Shown: positions 35,509-47,440, counted from the first letter of the stretch. The stretch: DNA of 64,000 nucleotides from Liolophura sinensis (GCF_032854445.1 NC_088302.1:19341338-19405337); one strand, 5' to 3'. The notes: generated by a model not told the origin, from the sequence alone. Numbers and translations are program-made.

Positions 35509-36458
35509 ATTGAAAGAATACAGAAATAACCTGTCTTATTAGTAACTAATTACGCCATACCACCATCCATTACAATCATGAGGAATATAGAAACATTACG
35601 GATATGTACACGGGTACACCCTTGATTACAAAGGCTGCTGATCTAGGCCTACTCTATACGTGTAGCCAGCTGGACCTCGCACAAGAAGTGTTCCCTCAAA
35701 GACGATTAAGGGTACAGAAAACACACATCACATTAGGAAAATAGTTCGATTTATTTTTTTGTAATTCGAGTTTTTCAACGTAATAAAATACATTTGAAAC
35801 ATTGGATTCTAAATACGATGGCCTTTTCTGGCTATATTGTGTCCTGTGACGTCATATCATGTCTTGTCATTTAACACACACGAACGACAGGACTGCTTTC
35901 AGAATGCATAAAATAAAGACATATAGCTGTGAATTGATTCGCCGAATGAACCTACCCACTGGGTAGCTATAGATCACTTAAAATGTTTTGAAAGCGTTTT
36001 ATTCATTAGGAAAATCTGATAAACGTTGACATGTTGCCGGGACTTTTATCTGATCTATACCTTTCTTTTCTTTTCTTTTTTTCATTCTTTTTGTTGTTTT
36101 ATTTTCCTTTAATAGCCTGTGCATTTTTGAATGTGATTACTTTTAACGGCTATTTACAAATAAAGACTGTTGCAGTATTATTCACCCTGTTTTCTGCTAA
36201 TGTGTTAATCTATGTCTTGTCTCCGTACTCATTACTATAAAGATACCGGGATACAATAAGATCTGAACTATGAACATACCAGTACGATCTTCTAGTTATC
36301 TTCTAGTTATTCATCGACAGTATATTCCGCATATGTAGTCTATATTCTGGACTATCGATTGATCGGAACAATGTGACCTGATTTAATATTCGCGTTGTGT
36401 GTCACAAATGGATGTCGGAACTTGTCGCACTGGCCGAGTGGATGTCAAATTGGCCGAG
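35509..36458. other. No recognised feature
   Basis: Contains a CTTTTCTTTTCTT pyrimidine tract (36064-36110) and nothing else I can place. Confidence 0.35.
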
Positions 36459-36721
36459 GCTGGGGCATCCGTGGAAGAGGTTTAGCGTGCTATCACAGTA
36501 TAATGACTCAGGAACCTCTTACCAATGCGATCGCTGTCAGGTTAAGTCCAGCTCATCCTGGCTCCCTCTTCGGTTATACGTGGGAATGTCTATCAGCAAC
36601 CTGTGAATGGTCGTAGGTTTCATCCGGGCTCTGTCTGGTTTCTTCCCACCATAATACTGGCCACCGACATATAAGTAAATTATTTCTGAGTACGGCGTAA
36701 AGCACCGAGCAAGTAAATAAA
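36459..36721 (+). mobile_element. SINE-A, full-length
   Basis: TGGGGCATCCGTGGAAGAGG (head), AATGACTCAGGAACCTCTTA, AAGTCCAGCTCATCCTGGCT, ACGTGGGAATGTCTATCAGC, TTTCTTCCCACCATAATACT and GAGTACGGCGTAAAGCACC are all in order. Confidence 0.9.
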
Positions 36722-37690
36722 AAATTAATTTAATAAATAAGTGGATGTCGAACTGGCCGAGTGGATGTCGCATTTGTCGAGTAAGCGTCGCATCGTACTG
36801 AGTAGGAGTCCTATTGCCGAGTGAATGTCGAATTGTGGTATTGTATTAGCTGGAAGATGTATTGGCTGACGAAAATTAAGATTAATGATGTTTTACGACT
36901 GTAGCTTTTAGTGCACTTCGTTACTGCCGATAGCCCAGCATGAAGAGATTACACCTCTACACGGACTGGACTTTGCATACATCACCTGGAATTACCAAAA
37001 CTTTCCCTAGCTTATAAGTAAAATTTTGTGTACACAAGTAATACCCAAAGATGTATTCTTTTGATGTACTCAGCTCAGTAGATGCTGCTTTGACTGGTGA
37101 CAAATATTACATTTGTAAGCCAATCTCAGAAACTTAGGGTTTGTTTCTTTTAACGTTTCCCCTATATTCAGCTCACCGTAATATCAACGCATTCACCATC
37201 AAAATTGCCTTTTGTCAGTGGCACGTAAAACCATAAGCTCTGTACATATATATTTTGGACCATATTATTGTAACGAAAATGCAGTTAGATTACTTTTTCA
37301 TTCATAATGTTTAACTCCACAAGCTTGGTTTCGACAATAACAACGAATTGCCTTGCGTAACGTCATAATTATTCAAATTTTATTTATTTATTTCAACAGC
37401 GTGTACAATCGACTGTAAAATTCTTTTCATATACACATATTTTAAAAAAAATTTGTCCATACGTAAAATTCGTTTACTAAACTAAACAAAAATTTATTTT
37501 ACATATGGATAAAAGGTTTGTCCATACATACAAAAGCTTTTCACGTGTACGTGTAAGATAGTGAACACGTAACCCTCTGCTGAGGCGCTGTTTCTTTTTT
37601 TGTATGTATGTGTGTTTCTGTAACGCCGGAGTTGATGTTGCAAGGGGGATAACTCGTGTCTACAGTCTGGGAGCGGGCATGTACTCTATG

Positions 37691-37780
37691 ACGCGGCGTT
37701 GTTGTTGCGTCCGCCATCTTGAGTAGTATATGAGAAAAACTAGCTCCATAATATGTGTTCGTTTTTCACTCTTCCACATG
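37691..37780 (+). repeat. Long-spaced direct repeat, copy 1
   Basis: CGGCGTTGTTGTTGCGTCCG then CCATCTTGAG and a GAGAAAAAC...TCCATAATATGTG stretch match the segment 682 bases downstream. The CCGCCATCTTG core resembles a YY1 site in the literature; that is only a resemblance. Confidence 0.75.
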
Positions 37781-38372
37781 TATGTAGAAGCTAAAACGTG
37801 CACAACTGGTATATGAACATGTTATCTTTTAAGAGACACCGTTTCTATGTGATAGTAGATTACCATATGTACGTAAGATATAGAACGGTGAATTGTCTAG
37901 TCATGATGACTGATAACATACGCAAGTATCGGTGATGTTCAGAATACATGTTGTGCGGCATTCCGTTTAAGATAAGCGATGGGCATAGTGTAGGTGCATA
38001 GCGTTATTTTGCCTGAATAACTGACGTAAGATCTTGTTTGGACCATATGGTTACTGAGTGAACACAGTTCATTGCATTTAATCAGTGAATTAGTGTTATT
38101 GTTCGGACTGTATGGGTTTCATTTCTCGTTTTCTCCTCTTTGCATCAATTCTTTAGTGAATTACGCATAAAACACTTTGTCAACGCACAACTGTAGGCAA
38201 AATATAAAAGCGTGTTGTTTTCCATTGTTAACACTTCCACATGATGCAGAGTATTAATTAATGTGCATAATAAGGTTATAATAACTGGTAATACCCTTGA
38301 CAACAAACCAAGGTTATTTGTGTCATGCCACATAATTCTCTGAACAACAATTATCTGTAAGAGTGAAGTGTA

Positions 38373-38462
38373 TGGCGGCGTTGTTGTTGCGTCCGCCATC
38401 TTGAGTTGTAAATGAGAAAAACCACCTCTATAATGTGTCTTTGTGTTTCACTCGTCCGCAGT
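38373..38462 (+). repeat. Long-spaced direct repeat, copy 2
   Basis: Same blocks as 37691-37780, with a handful of differences; offset 682 bases. Confidence 0.75.
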
Positions 38463-38493
38463 CTGGACCAATGCACGGGCGTTATAGCACAGA

Positions 38494-38742
38494 ATGTATT
38501 TGTCCCAGGCCATGTTACACATGGACAAATATCGTCGCAGGAAAAGAAAAAAAGCGTTTAAACATCTTTCGAAAAAGAAAACGAGATTTTGTCAGATCCA
38601 TAGCGTTGTTTTGAAACTTCCTCAGTGTTTTGCCTCAGCAGTGGATAATGGACAGTGGGTAAATGACAGACGACAGCCACAAATCTGTGTGATCACGCAA
38701 GGCATTTTTTGCAGGAAATCAAAATGTTTTGATTTCCTATGA
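38494..38742 (+). CDS. Small basic open frame, doubtful
   Basis: The frame runs for 82 codons and includes a very basic segment (KYRRRKRKKAFKHLSKKK). It starts about 35 bases after the second copy of the 682-bp-spaced repeat. I recognise no family, and chance or spliced use is as likely as a real product. Confidence 0.12.
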   Translation: MYLSQAMLHMDKYRRRKRKKAFKHLSKKKTRFCQIHSVVLKLPQCFASAVDNGQWVNDRRQPQICVITQGIFCRKSKCFDFL

Positions 38743-40321
38743 TTTTACGTCTCTCAACGAAAAAGTCCTGGCGACATAGTCTTCACCAGTGTGTAAGAGG
38801 ACGTACCTGGTGAGTGAGCTGCTTTCTTATCGATTGGATGGGCCGATGTCAGTTATTATCACGAATATATATACACAAATAGCTGTCCACGCACAAACCG
38901 TTCACACAGACATGAAACATAACACCAAACATTCCCTATCAGACCTTTGTCTTGACATCAGATTTATGGCCGCCATACACAGTGCTTATCCAGTTTCTTA
39001 GACTGTCCCCTCTACACTCGCCCCCATTCTCCGTTACAAACATCATTAGTGAAATAAAGGACAAGAATAGTAAAAAAAAATTTGATCATCTTTAAGATCA
39101 TTCCAGCTTCTCTACTTAGCTTCTTTGGTTCGTTGAAATTTACAGTTATACGGTAATTTTAGCTCGCGTTTCCCCAGATTGATACAGGACTGACTCGTTA
39201 GTGTAAAGACAGAAGATGATACATTGCCACGTGGTCTGTCAGGTCTTCTCATTCGTCTCCCTGAAGCTGTAGCGCATAGGTCTACAAAATCTCAGGATGC
39301 GAATTCTTGACTAATAGATTCTTTTATACAGAACGTGTACATTACATATCATTAATTAAGCGTTTGAGTATTTATTTACCTTTTTTGTTGTAATCCAAGT
39401 ATTGTCTTAAGGTCGCTTTTCTACCATAACTGTCACTCTACTAACAAGACGGCAGTCGTCTGCTATTCTCATTTGTGACGTCATGCGCTCTGTGAAATGA
39501 ACCAATACGGCTTTCAACTCGGCCAATGGAACACCTTTGTAACATATACAGATAATACTATTTATATGTGCTTCGCCATTCAAGTGAAGCTGCTGTGGTC
39601 ATCTTTATGTCTTTATATTTGCGAGAGCTTTCTTCGTAAAATTTGCATATTGTATTGAAATTTGCCACATCACAAGAAGACGTCGAAAAAATATGTACAC
39701 GTTTTTATACACCTATTCTGTTCATTTTTTTTTATTATTATTATTCTATTCTGGACTACTTTGTCCTGGAGAGGTCTTTTTCTGTTCTATGTCCTGTTGT
39801 AGTTTGTTCCGGTCCGTTCTGGTCTTGTTGCTAAGGCAACGAATCACTGTCATGCCTGAGACATTATTTCCGACGTTTTTGTATGGCCTCTTCGTCCATT
39901 TGTAATAAGACGTGTGTTACATAACGACTTAATGGCGTATCAATTTTAGGTATTAGCTGAAATTTTTCTCGTTTACACATGCTTTTCGAACACGGGTTGC
40001 CTGGAAACCTCCTCGTTACCATCCTTAAAATGGGTGCAACTCGCTAGTTGTGATATGTAAACGGTTGTATTCAATTTACTGTATATGTACGGTGTCCATC
40101 ATATAGTTGCCCCAATTCACTTACAATAAAGTGATGTCTGTACAAGACTGTCGGTTAGGAAAATAGATTTAAGGAATATTTACAATTAACAATATTTAAT
40201 ATTATCTTGAGATGCCTAAACCGCAGTTTACAGTCAATGATGGTGGACGAGTTTAGCACACTGCACAAGTGTTATTTCTATTCTGTAAAACTCCGTAACG
40301 CGTTTAATACTTATAAACAAT
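38743..40321. other. No recognised feature
   Basis: A few open frames without recognisable domains; a TTATTATTATT run near 39730. Confidence 0.35.
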
Positions 40322-40500
40322 ATTCGGTCGCTGTGAGTTCAAGTCCAGCTCAAACTGGCTTCCTCTCAGGCCGTTCTTGGGAAGGTGTGCAGCAACCTGC
40401 AGATGATCGTGTGTTTCCCCCGGTCTTTGCCCGGTTTCCTCCCACCATAATGTTGGCTGCCGTCGTATAAGTGAAAAATTCCTGAGCACGGTTTAATACT
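40322..40500 (+). mobile_element. SINE-A, 5'-truncated
   Basis: CGGTCGCTGTGAGTTCAAGT, CCAGCTCAAACTGGCTTCCT, GGGAAGGTGTGCAGCAACC, GCCCGGTTTCCTCCCACCAT and a worn 3' module. The tail is replaced by short ACTGAATATAAA repeats. Confidence 0.88.
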
Positions 40501-40716
40501 GAATATAAAAAGCAATACGTAATACTGAATATAAAAGTACGGAAAATGTCACTACAACACTTTCATACACTCCCGAAGTAGCGTAGCACGTAGCCTTCAC
40601 ATTAGACACCAGATGAAGCCATTACTGTAAAGAAGAGGGTATGCATCGCATCCTATAGGTGCCAGTCTGCTTTAAAACTTCGCCAGTGACAAATGTTCAT
40701 GTAACCTAAACCCTCT

Positions 40717-40980
40717 GTGACAGACGTATGGACACCGTCAGGTTCAGAGGCCACTCGGTTATTCTCACAGCAGACTCCACGGCGCGACGAGATCTCATCA
40801 CCGATCCACAACGTCGTCAATTTGATCTTCTGGACCAGATGGCTGCGCAGACCGGAAGTGGCCTACAGCGTCGGACTGTCCGCAGTAACAGAGACGAAGA
40901 GGGCTGCCCTCGCTGCTGTCACCAGTACATCCGGGGCACACAATCACGGATTTGATTAGAGTGCCATTACGGTTAACAGC
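40717..40980 (+). other. GC-rich stretch open in several frames
   Basis: Two plus-strand frames (40717-40959 and 40728-40955) and one minus-strand frame (40798-41004) are open across the same GC-rich segment, unlike the AT-rich surroundings. I recognise no domain in any of them. It may be a decayed exon or repeat. Confidence 0.3.
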
Positions 40981-41862
40981 GTCTCCTGCGCAGACTAACA
41001 ACATCGATTTATGTCAGGAAAGTTTCAATCAAGATATACTCCAGTTCCGAAACTAGAATAATGTTTCTTTTATCTACAGCCACGCTTGTCTGACAGAACA
41101 AAACCGAAATCATAGTTCAAAATGATTTACGCAGTATCTCACCATTTGAAGGATACAACTCAAATGTCTTCAAATATAACACAACATGTGACATGGTGAC
41201 GATGATGAAAATAACTCTAAAATGACGCCATCTAAGACAACGTTGCTTGGGTGACATAAAAGCGTTAGCATAGCGTCATTTGTAGAAGTATGTCTATGCG
41301 CGACGTCAAAATGCAAAAGTAGAAATGACAAAGCAGAGGAGCAGAATCTCCGTGCCACTTTCAAAATAAGCATTCATACTCGTGAATTGGTCAGGATTTA
41401 GGACCGTAATCTAAATTACCTGAACCCTTTTCAGTGAATTGTTCGTTTAATGAGAAATGGCGTTGGAGTAGCTGTTTAACTATATATCGCCATCATACTT
41501 TCCTGTTCCTTCGTTTCCTTTTTCTCAATCTTTCACGACTAGTTTTTTATTTAATCTGATAATAATTATTTTGCTTTAACCCTTCCGATGTTAAGGTTCT
41601 TTCTTTTCTTTTAATGACTTCATTATTCCGTGACGCTCAAATATACTCTACGTGATTTTTTCGCTGTCGTTGAAGGCCACTTCTCTGCCACCAATATCGT
41701 GTGTAAATCTACATATCTGCTATTATATTTCTTGGAGTCATAATTTGGGTAAAAGGGAAAGAAGAGCTGAAAAGGTGTTTGAAAGTTGACATGGTTCAGC
41801 AGTTTAGCTGTTTTGGAGGTCACATACCTTAATTTGTTTTTCTTATATACTTTGTTAGTTCT
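40981..41862. other. No recognised feature
   Basis: AT-rich spacer. Confidence 0.35.
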
Positions 41863-42129
41863 TGGGGCCTCCGTGGCTCAGTTGGTTAGCGCGCTAGCGC
41901 AGCGTAATGACCCGGGAGTCTCTCACCAATGTTGTCGCTGTGAGTTCAAGTCCAGCTCATGCTGGCTTCCTCTCCGGCCGTACGTGGGAAGGTCTGCCAG
42001 CTACCTGCGGATGGTCGTGGGTTTCCCCCGGGCTCTGCCCGGTTTCCACCCACTATAATGCTGGCCGCCGTCGTATAAGTGGAATATTTTTGAGTACGGC
42101 GTAAAACACCAATCAAATAAATAAATAAA
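41863..42129 (+). mobile_element. SINE-A, best-preserved full-length copy
   Basis: Reads GGGGCCTCCGTGGCTCAGTT, then GGTTAGCGCGCTAGCGCAGC and a GTGAGTTCAAGTCCAGCTC B box, the GGCCGTACGTGGGAAGGTCT body block, GGGCTCTGCCCGGTTTCC, GCTGGCCGCCGTCGTATAAG, and the 3' module ending (AAAT)n. It can serve as the reference for the family. Confidence 0.96.
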
Positions 42130-42169
42130 TGTTATAAACAACGTTCAACTATCAAAGAACTAACAATTT

Positions 42170-42282
42170 ATTTATTTTATTTGATTGGTGTTTTACGCCG
42201 TACTCAAGAAAATATGGTGGGCGGAAACGGGGCAAAAAACCCACGACCATCCGCAGGTTTCTGGCAGACCTTCTCACTTACG
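42170..42282 (-). mobile_element. SINE-A fragment, inverted next to 41863-42129
   Basis: TTGATTGGTGTTTTACGCCG, TACTCAAGAAAATATGGTGG then CCACGACCATCCGCAGG: the 3' module is joined to the body with the ATTTCACTTATACGACG segment deleted. Confidence 0.85.
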
Positions 42283-42299
42283 TTTATGACATTAGTCTT

Positions 42300-42365
42300 G
42301 CTATCTGGTTTCAACGTCCTTTATGGTAGACAATGGTTATACGAGTGTTTGTCAATACGTCTCGA
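42300..42365 (+). repeat. Family K fragment
   Basis: Contains TGGTTATACGAGTGTTTGTC, matching the TGGTATACGAATGTCTGTTT end of family K. Confidence 0.35.
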
Positions 42366-42711
42366 TTCCAACAATACGCCTTGCATTATTAGCTTGTCTC
42401 ACATATTGAGGGTGTTACTAAAGCCCTTTGGTTTTCTTCCGAACACTCCCATTTCCTCGATGCGTAAAACTTACTACAGCCATATACGTTCTTGAATACT
42501 ACCTTAATCCACACTGAAATAAATAAATAATCAAATCAAAGTGTAGGATATAAACTATTTATGCCTTTCAAAGCAGTCAAAATCGTCAGGTGAGTCTGCC
42601 GTATACATCCTTAAAAGATACATGAAACGTCTGGGGGGGTTTCTTAATACGGAGTTGTATATGCTGTGCCCTAAGTACAAAAAAGCTCCTGGGCTGTCTT
42701 CTCAAAGCGTA

Positions 42712-42765
42712 AAACTGGCTTTAAACTACAGTTACTCTAAACTGGCTTTAAACTACAGTTACTCT
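42712..42765 (+). repeat. 27-bp tandem duplication
   Basis: AAACTGGCTTTAAACTACAG then TTACTCT occurs twice, back to back without change. Confidence 0.9.
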
Positions 42766-43701
42766 AAGGCCGTCTAATGTGGTCAGTTGGGAAATTAAGT
42801 AGCCGGTAATAGCTGACGTGACGTGAGCGGTAATAGCTGTCAAAACAACTTTGTGGGAGGGGGATAGCTCGAGTTGGGAGCGCTAAGCTGGTCACGTGTT
42901 CCCAGTATGTTCATCGATGACCATTAACGGAAAATATGTTTAATTTGGAGGGGTTATTATGAAATACACAATATGCCATAAAAATGATATATTTTTCCAA
43001 TATTTTTCAAATGCCTTTCTTCATTTTCCTGAAAAACAAAATCTTGATTTTATAGTACCTTTCCATGTATCCTGTAAACATTACATATTCAAAGAGTATA
43101 TTGTCCATTAACCTTCAGTAGTGATGCTGAACACAAAGCTAATAACAAGAGGTTTCATTCCGAAGAGCTAGTAAACCTGGCATTCATTAATGATATCAAA
43201 ACGTTGTAATATCAAAAGCTTGCCATAGAAATACCTGACTTGAAATGTCGCATTTAACCGAAAATGTTTTATTTATAAAACTGGATTTAACCTCCAAACC
43301 ACTCCTCTAAAAAAGAGAAGTTTTCATCTATACTTCACAAACGCTTTTATTAAACATTTTACTTTCGTTTTTCGGCTTTCAGTTTATGTTTGTCCTCTCG
43401 GCTAACATTCAGACCGGTCTCCCAGAAAGCTAAAATGGTAAGCTGTAGACATATTATATATTTGAAATTAGTTATGATATAAGTGTCTATAAAGTCATTT
43501 TATCTAAGTTTCAGTACGTGGTCGTACTTAATGATGGATCTTTCTTATTCACTAGAAATAAGTGTTTCGTTTATGAACATATTTTTGTTACAGATTAGAA
43601 TCGCGTTCTTGTGTTTATTGATAAACAAACGATGCTTAGTAACTGAAGACATGTGATGGAGGAAACCGAACACCTGGAGAAAAGCAACTACCCTTGACCC
43701 A
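42766..43701. other. No recognised feature
   Basis: AT-rich spacer; GGGAGGGGGATAGCTCGAG near 42856 loosely resembles GCAAGGGGGATAACTCGTG at 37639. Confidence 0.3.
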
Positions 43702-43703
43702 TA

Positions 43704-44116
43704 TACAGGGTGGAACAAAAGTCTGGACCCATAGGCAATTTACTATAGAATTTGTTTTCATTTATTATTAACATAATTTTGATCAGTTAAGTATCATGTA
43801 TAATTTTACATGTCACCACATTTCCAGGGAAATGGATCTCCGGATTTGAGTTTCTTTTTTTTCTTATGGAGACATCTTAAATCAGTGGTTTAAGCTAACA
43901 AACCAAAAACATTACAAGCGCTAAAAGATAACGTCACACAAGAAATTGAAACCATACGAGGGAATAACTCTAGGCTTCGAAATGTGCAAAGATCACGTGT
44001 CTTCCGAGTAAGAAAGTGCTCGGAGGAATATGGAAGTTAGTTCGAACACTTATTGTTAACGGTAAATTCTTATACAGTAAATCGCCTATGGGCCAAGATT
44101 TTTGCCTCACCCTGTA
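43704..44116. mobile_element. Short inverted-repeat DNA transposon (mariner-like MITE)
   Basis: The left end TACAGGGTGGAACAAAAGTC and the right end, read in reverse (TACAGGGTGAGGCAAAAATC), continue to match through CCCATAGGC(A/G)ATTTACT. Both ends abut TA (43702-43703 and 44117-44118), the target duplication typical of the Tc1/mariner group. The 413-bp interior has no recognisable transposase, so it would be non-autonomous. The call rests on the ends alone. Confidence 0.8.
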
Positions 44117-44267
44117 TATCATATTGGTGGAAAATAGTCTGCAAAGAACATTTATGACAGACCACACATTAGAACACTGTTGAGAGCTTACTGCTTCCAG
44201 GGCGCCGAAAGGAATCTAATTAGGGTGATTCTGAAAATCCCCTGCCAGTATGTAGCGATTACAAATC

Positions 44268-44492
44268 TATCCGTCGAAACGAACATTCATATACCAGCCA
44301 GCAGCAATTATGGACGTTTCATATCAAGAATCGCAAGGCCAATTTCTAAAACAACGTTTAACACAAGCCACCAAAGAATTAAGAAAGATTATAAAGTTTG
44401 AAATTAGGAGGGAGTCATGCAAAGAGAGGCAGCCAACAATCTGTTATGATGGTGGAAAGGCGCAAGGTATGTGAATGAGTGAACTTTTGAGG
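44268..44492 (-). repeat. Family K copy
   Basis: Opens GAACATTCATATACCAGCCA, has AAGAATCGCAAGGCCAATTT, GGGAGTCATGCAAAGAGAGG and TGTGAATGAGTGAAC, the inverted block order of 20407-20635. Confidence 0.7.
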
Positions 44493-44701
44493 TTAAAATC
44501 GTCTCATAACACCCAGGAAAACACTTCAAGCAGCAAGAATGCTGGTTTGTTAGAGAAAAAAATAATGTTCATAGAAAAAGCGGAAAGCAAGTTCCAGCGA
44601 AAACTAGATTCCAACGTATAACCTATACCCTGTAGACAAATGGTAGACTTCTGTTTAAGCATATACATGAACAGTCAGAATAAAACATTGACTGAGCTAA
44701 A

Positions 44702-44810
44702 TTGACAACAGACCGTATTTCACCGGTTATGTGTGACCATTGTCCGCTATCACACTGTCGTCGCTGCTCTGGTCTTACTCTCTATGTTGTATCCCTGTAA
44801 TTATATCCTG
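44702..44810 (+). repeat. Family E, best copy
   Basis: GACAACAGACCGTATTTCAC, CGGTTATGTGTGACCATTG, CACTGTCGTCGCTGCTCTGG and TCTTACTCTCTATG are all present and link the partial copies elsewhere. Confidence 0.5.
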
Positions 44811-45551
44811 TAACTCATCCAACGATATTTGCCACAATTTAATTTAGTTCTTTAATTCAGACATCTGTACAGGCTGATTAAATTTACTATATATTCGTTG
44901 TCATATTCTTGGAAAAGCGCTTATTAAGTCTAGTCGAAATTAACATTGAATTTAAATACAGTTGCTTGGGGAGAAAATAATTACAAAAATTCTTTCATCA
45001 TTCTCTACCCAAAAGCCTATCAGCTTCCGTTATATTTATAAAGAAGGTAATTACCAAAAGTAAAAATACCATACTGAACAATCTGTATTTTCTATATCTT
45101 TTTATACAATTCATATTGTATATAATGTCTCAATGTTTTGTAAATACAGTTGGCAGTATACGTCAATGTTTAATGTATTAAGGTCTCAATACAGCTTTTG
45201 AAACTTCCGCCTCAAAAAATGCCTCATCTGGCTTTAAAGGTGGAGAAAAACCTAACAATTACATAAAGTCCAGATGAAAGGGTGCGAAAAGTTTGTTGTA
45301 AAGGTGGTTTCCAATATTTTTCGACTTTTCTCTAGACAGAAAAAGATACTTGAAAATAAGTTTTGTACGCTGGATATTTGGGGCCACCGTTTGATATTTA
45401 TTGTCTTTGGGTAACAATGTAATAAATGAGGATGTAGCACATGTTTAATAAATATATCTCCATTAGAATTTGGTCTTTTCAGCTAGCAAATCTGGATTTT
45501 GATCTTATTTATGTTTTTAATATATTCGTAAATATTGTTATCATTAAAACT
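44811..45551. other. No recognised feature
   Basis: AT-rich spacer. Confidence 0.35.
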
Positions 45552-45708
45552 ATTTATTTATTTCTTTGATTGGTGTTTTACGCCGTACTCAAGAATATTT
45601 CACTTATGCGACGGCGGCCAGCATTATGGTGGGAGGAAACCGGGCAGAGCCCGTGCGAAATCCACGACCATCAGCAGGTTGATGCCAGACCTTCCCACGT
45701 ACGGCCGT
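45552..45708 (-). mobile_element. SINE-A 3' half
   Basis: TTTGATTGGTGTTTTACGCC, ACGGCGGCCAGCATTATGGT, GGAGGAAACCGGGCAGAGCC and CTTCCCACGTACGGCCG. Truncated before the tRNA-like head. Confidence 0.93.
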
Positions 45709-46539
45709 AATAAAACTTTGTATGGGTTAAAAATTCCAGTTTGGAACCAAACCACGAAAGACAGAAACAGTTTTTATTCGTTTTTTAAACGGACCAGTTT
45801 CATTTCGTCATGTCAAGGTTTCTCTCGTTTTTATGACTGCCGCTTGTCGCCAAAATTTTGCAATGTGCATGTCGACGGAAACAATTTATACAGATATCAA
45901 CCAGTATAGTGTCCAGTTTTATTACTTTTACTGGGGGATATTTTCATCGTCGAGGTGATCACTCAGACTATACTGTGTCCAGAAGTGGAATTCAAATATG
46001 AATACAGTGATGTGGTGATTTCTGGGACTAGATTCAGCAATCAATGTAATTATGTTTTATCACATACTTTTATTCATTTTTGTGCTTTGTTTTTTATTAT
46101 TATTAATATTTATCTTGATATAATGTATAAATTGTCATGTTTTTAAGGAACCCGTGTTAATAAATTTGAGAGTAAGTGTTTGTTGGAACCATGATTTGTT
46201 GCAATAGCTTATACCTTCAAGGATGCGATTAGGTTAACCCGTGCCCTCCCATTACCCCTCATGGCGTTTCCAAGTAATATGCAACTATAGGCATCTTTGA
46301 GCATCAGCTCGTGTTGGCACATGGAAACGTGGTTTCTTCTAAAACGTGACTCGTTCCCACAATTCCACACCTGGCCTTCCTAAGTGATATATGTTTTTCA
46401 CCTATTAACACCGCGGAAAAAATTATCCGAGAGCTAACAAAGGTTTATTGATCCCGTACGAAAAATTTTACACATGGAACGCATAACTACTGGTGAAAAT
46501 CTCGGAAAAGAGCGGGGGTTCTAATCAAAACAAAAGTCA

Positions 46540-46980
46540 TGTTATGGGTCAGTGTAGAGTACGAGTATGAAACTTATCTAAAGTCATCTATGAACGGCCT
46601 AATTAACGCTAATAAGGACTTTTACCTTGAGATATAGTGGTGCATATTACATAAAAGGCTATTTTTTATGATCCAACTCTCATGCTCAAATCCACTTAAG
46701 AACGGGTAAAAGGTCTCTACTTTGGCCTAAATTACCAAAAAAATGGGCATTGGTAACTGTTTAGTTCACTTTTCTTGCCCAAAACCATTTAAGAACACCC
46801 TAATTAATTCTAATAAGGACTTTACGGAAAGATATATAGATGGTAAAATGCTATTTCCTATGTTCCAACTCCATGCTCAGATCCACTTAAGAATGGATCA
46901 AAGGTTGCTATTTTGGGCTAAATTAGCACAAAACAAGTGCATCGGTCACGGTTGAGTATAACAATGAAACTTATTTTATA
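46540..46980 (+). repeat. Degenerate ~201-bp tandem repeat
   Basis: CCTAATTAACGCTAATAAGG at 46598 returns at 46799 as CCTAATTAATTCTAATAAGG, and the blocks CCAACTC..CATGCTCA, ATCCACTTAAGAA and CTAAATTA follow in the same order in both. GAGTATGAAACTTAT at about 46563 returns near 46955, about two periods away. Confidence 0.75.
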
Positions 46981-47343
46981 GGTTTTAGGATGGGATAATG
47001 GAATTCATCATGGAAATCTTATTATTAAAAGCCGATTCTTAAGTACCTTACTAATGCATTAAGTCATTTAAGAGGACCAAAAGAATGTTAGTTAGAACTT
47101 TTATCGAGCATGTCGCGTAATGATGACTTTTGTTGTCAAAAGATGCTAAGTTCCGTCACCGTGCACATGTCCACACGTCCGGTTATGTCGCTTATACGGG
47201 TGTTTTTTTTTTGTTTGTTTTTTTTGCTAAATGATACCTTGAGATATACTCATTAAAAAAACGCTGCATTTTAAGTGCGAACTCAAGGACGACATAATTA
47301 ACGATTTAATTGTGATTTCAGCTATGAGTGTTATATAATCGGT
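46981..47343. other. No recognised feature
   Basis: AT-rich; T-run around 47204-47224. Confidence 0.35.
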
Positions 47344-47440
47344 AAATCCCAGTGTATTCTGTTCGGCATATTCCACTACATTCTGTTCGGCAAATCCCAC
47401 AACATTCTGTTCGGCAAATCCCACTACATTCTGTTGCGCA
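47344..47440 (-). repeat. 24-bp minisatellite, four copies, open on the minus strand
   Basis: Within a 91-codon minus-strand frame (47227-47502) four 24-bp units encode AEQNVVGF-like octapeptides (last copy AEQNTLGF, first QQNVVGF). The flanks show no domain I recognise; translation is unproven. Confidence 0.8.

Noticed and set aside
41872-41960. tRNA gene at the start of full SINE-A copies
   Set aside because: A and B boxes are present, but spacing is too long and the acceptor arms do not pair; the sequence continues into a SINE body.
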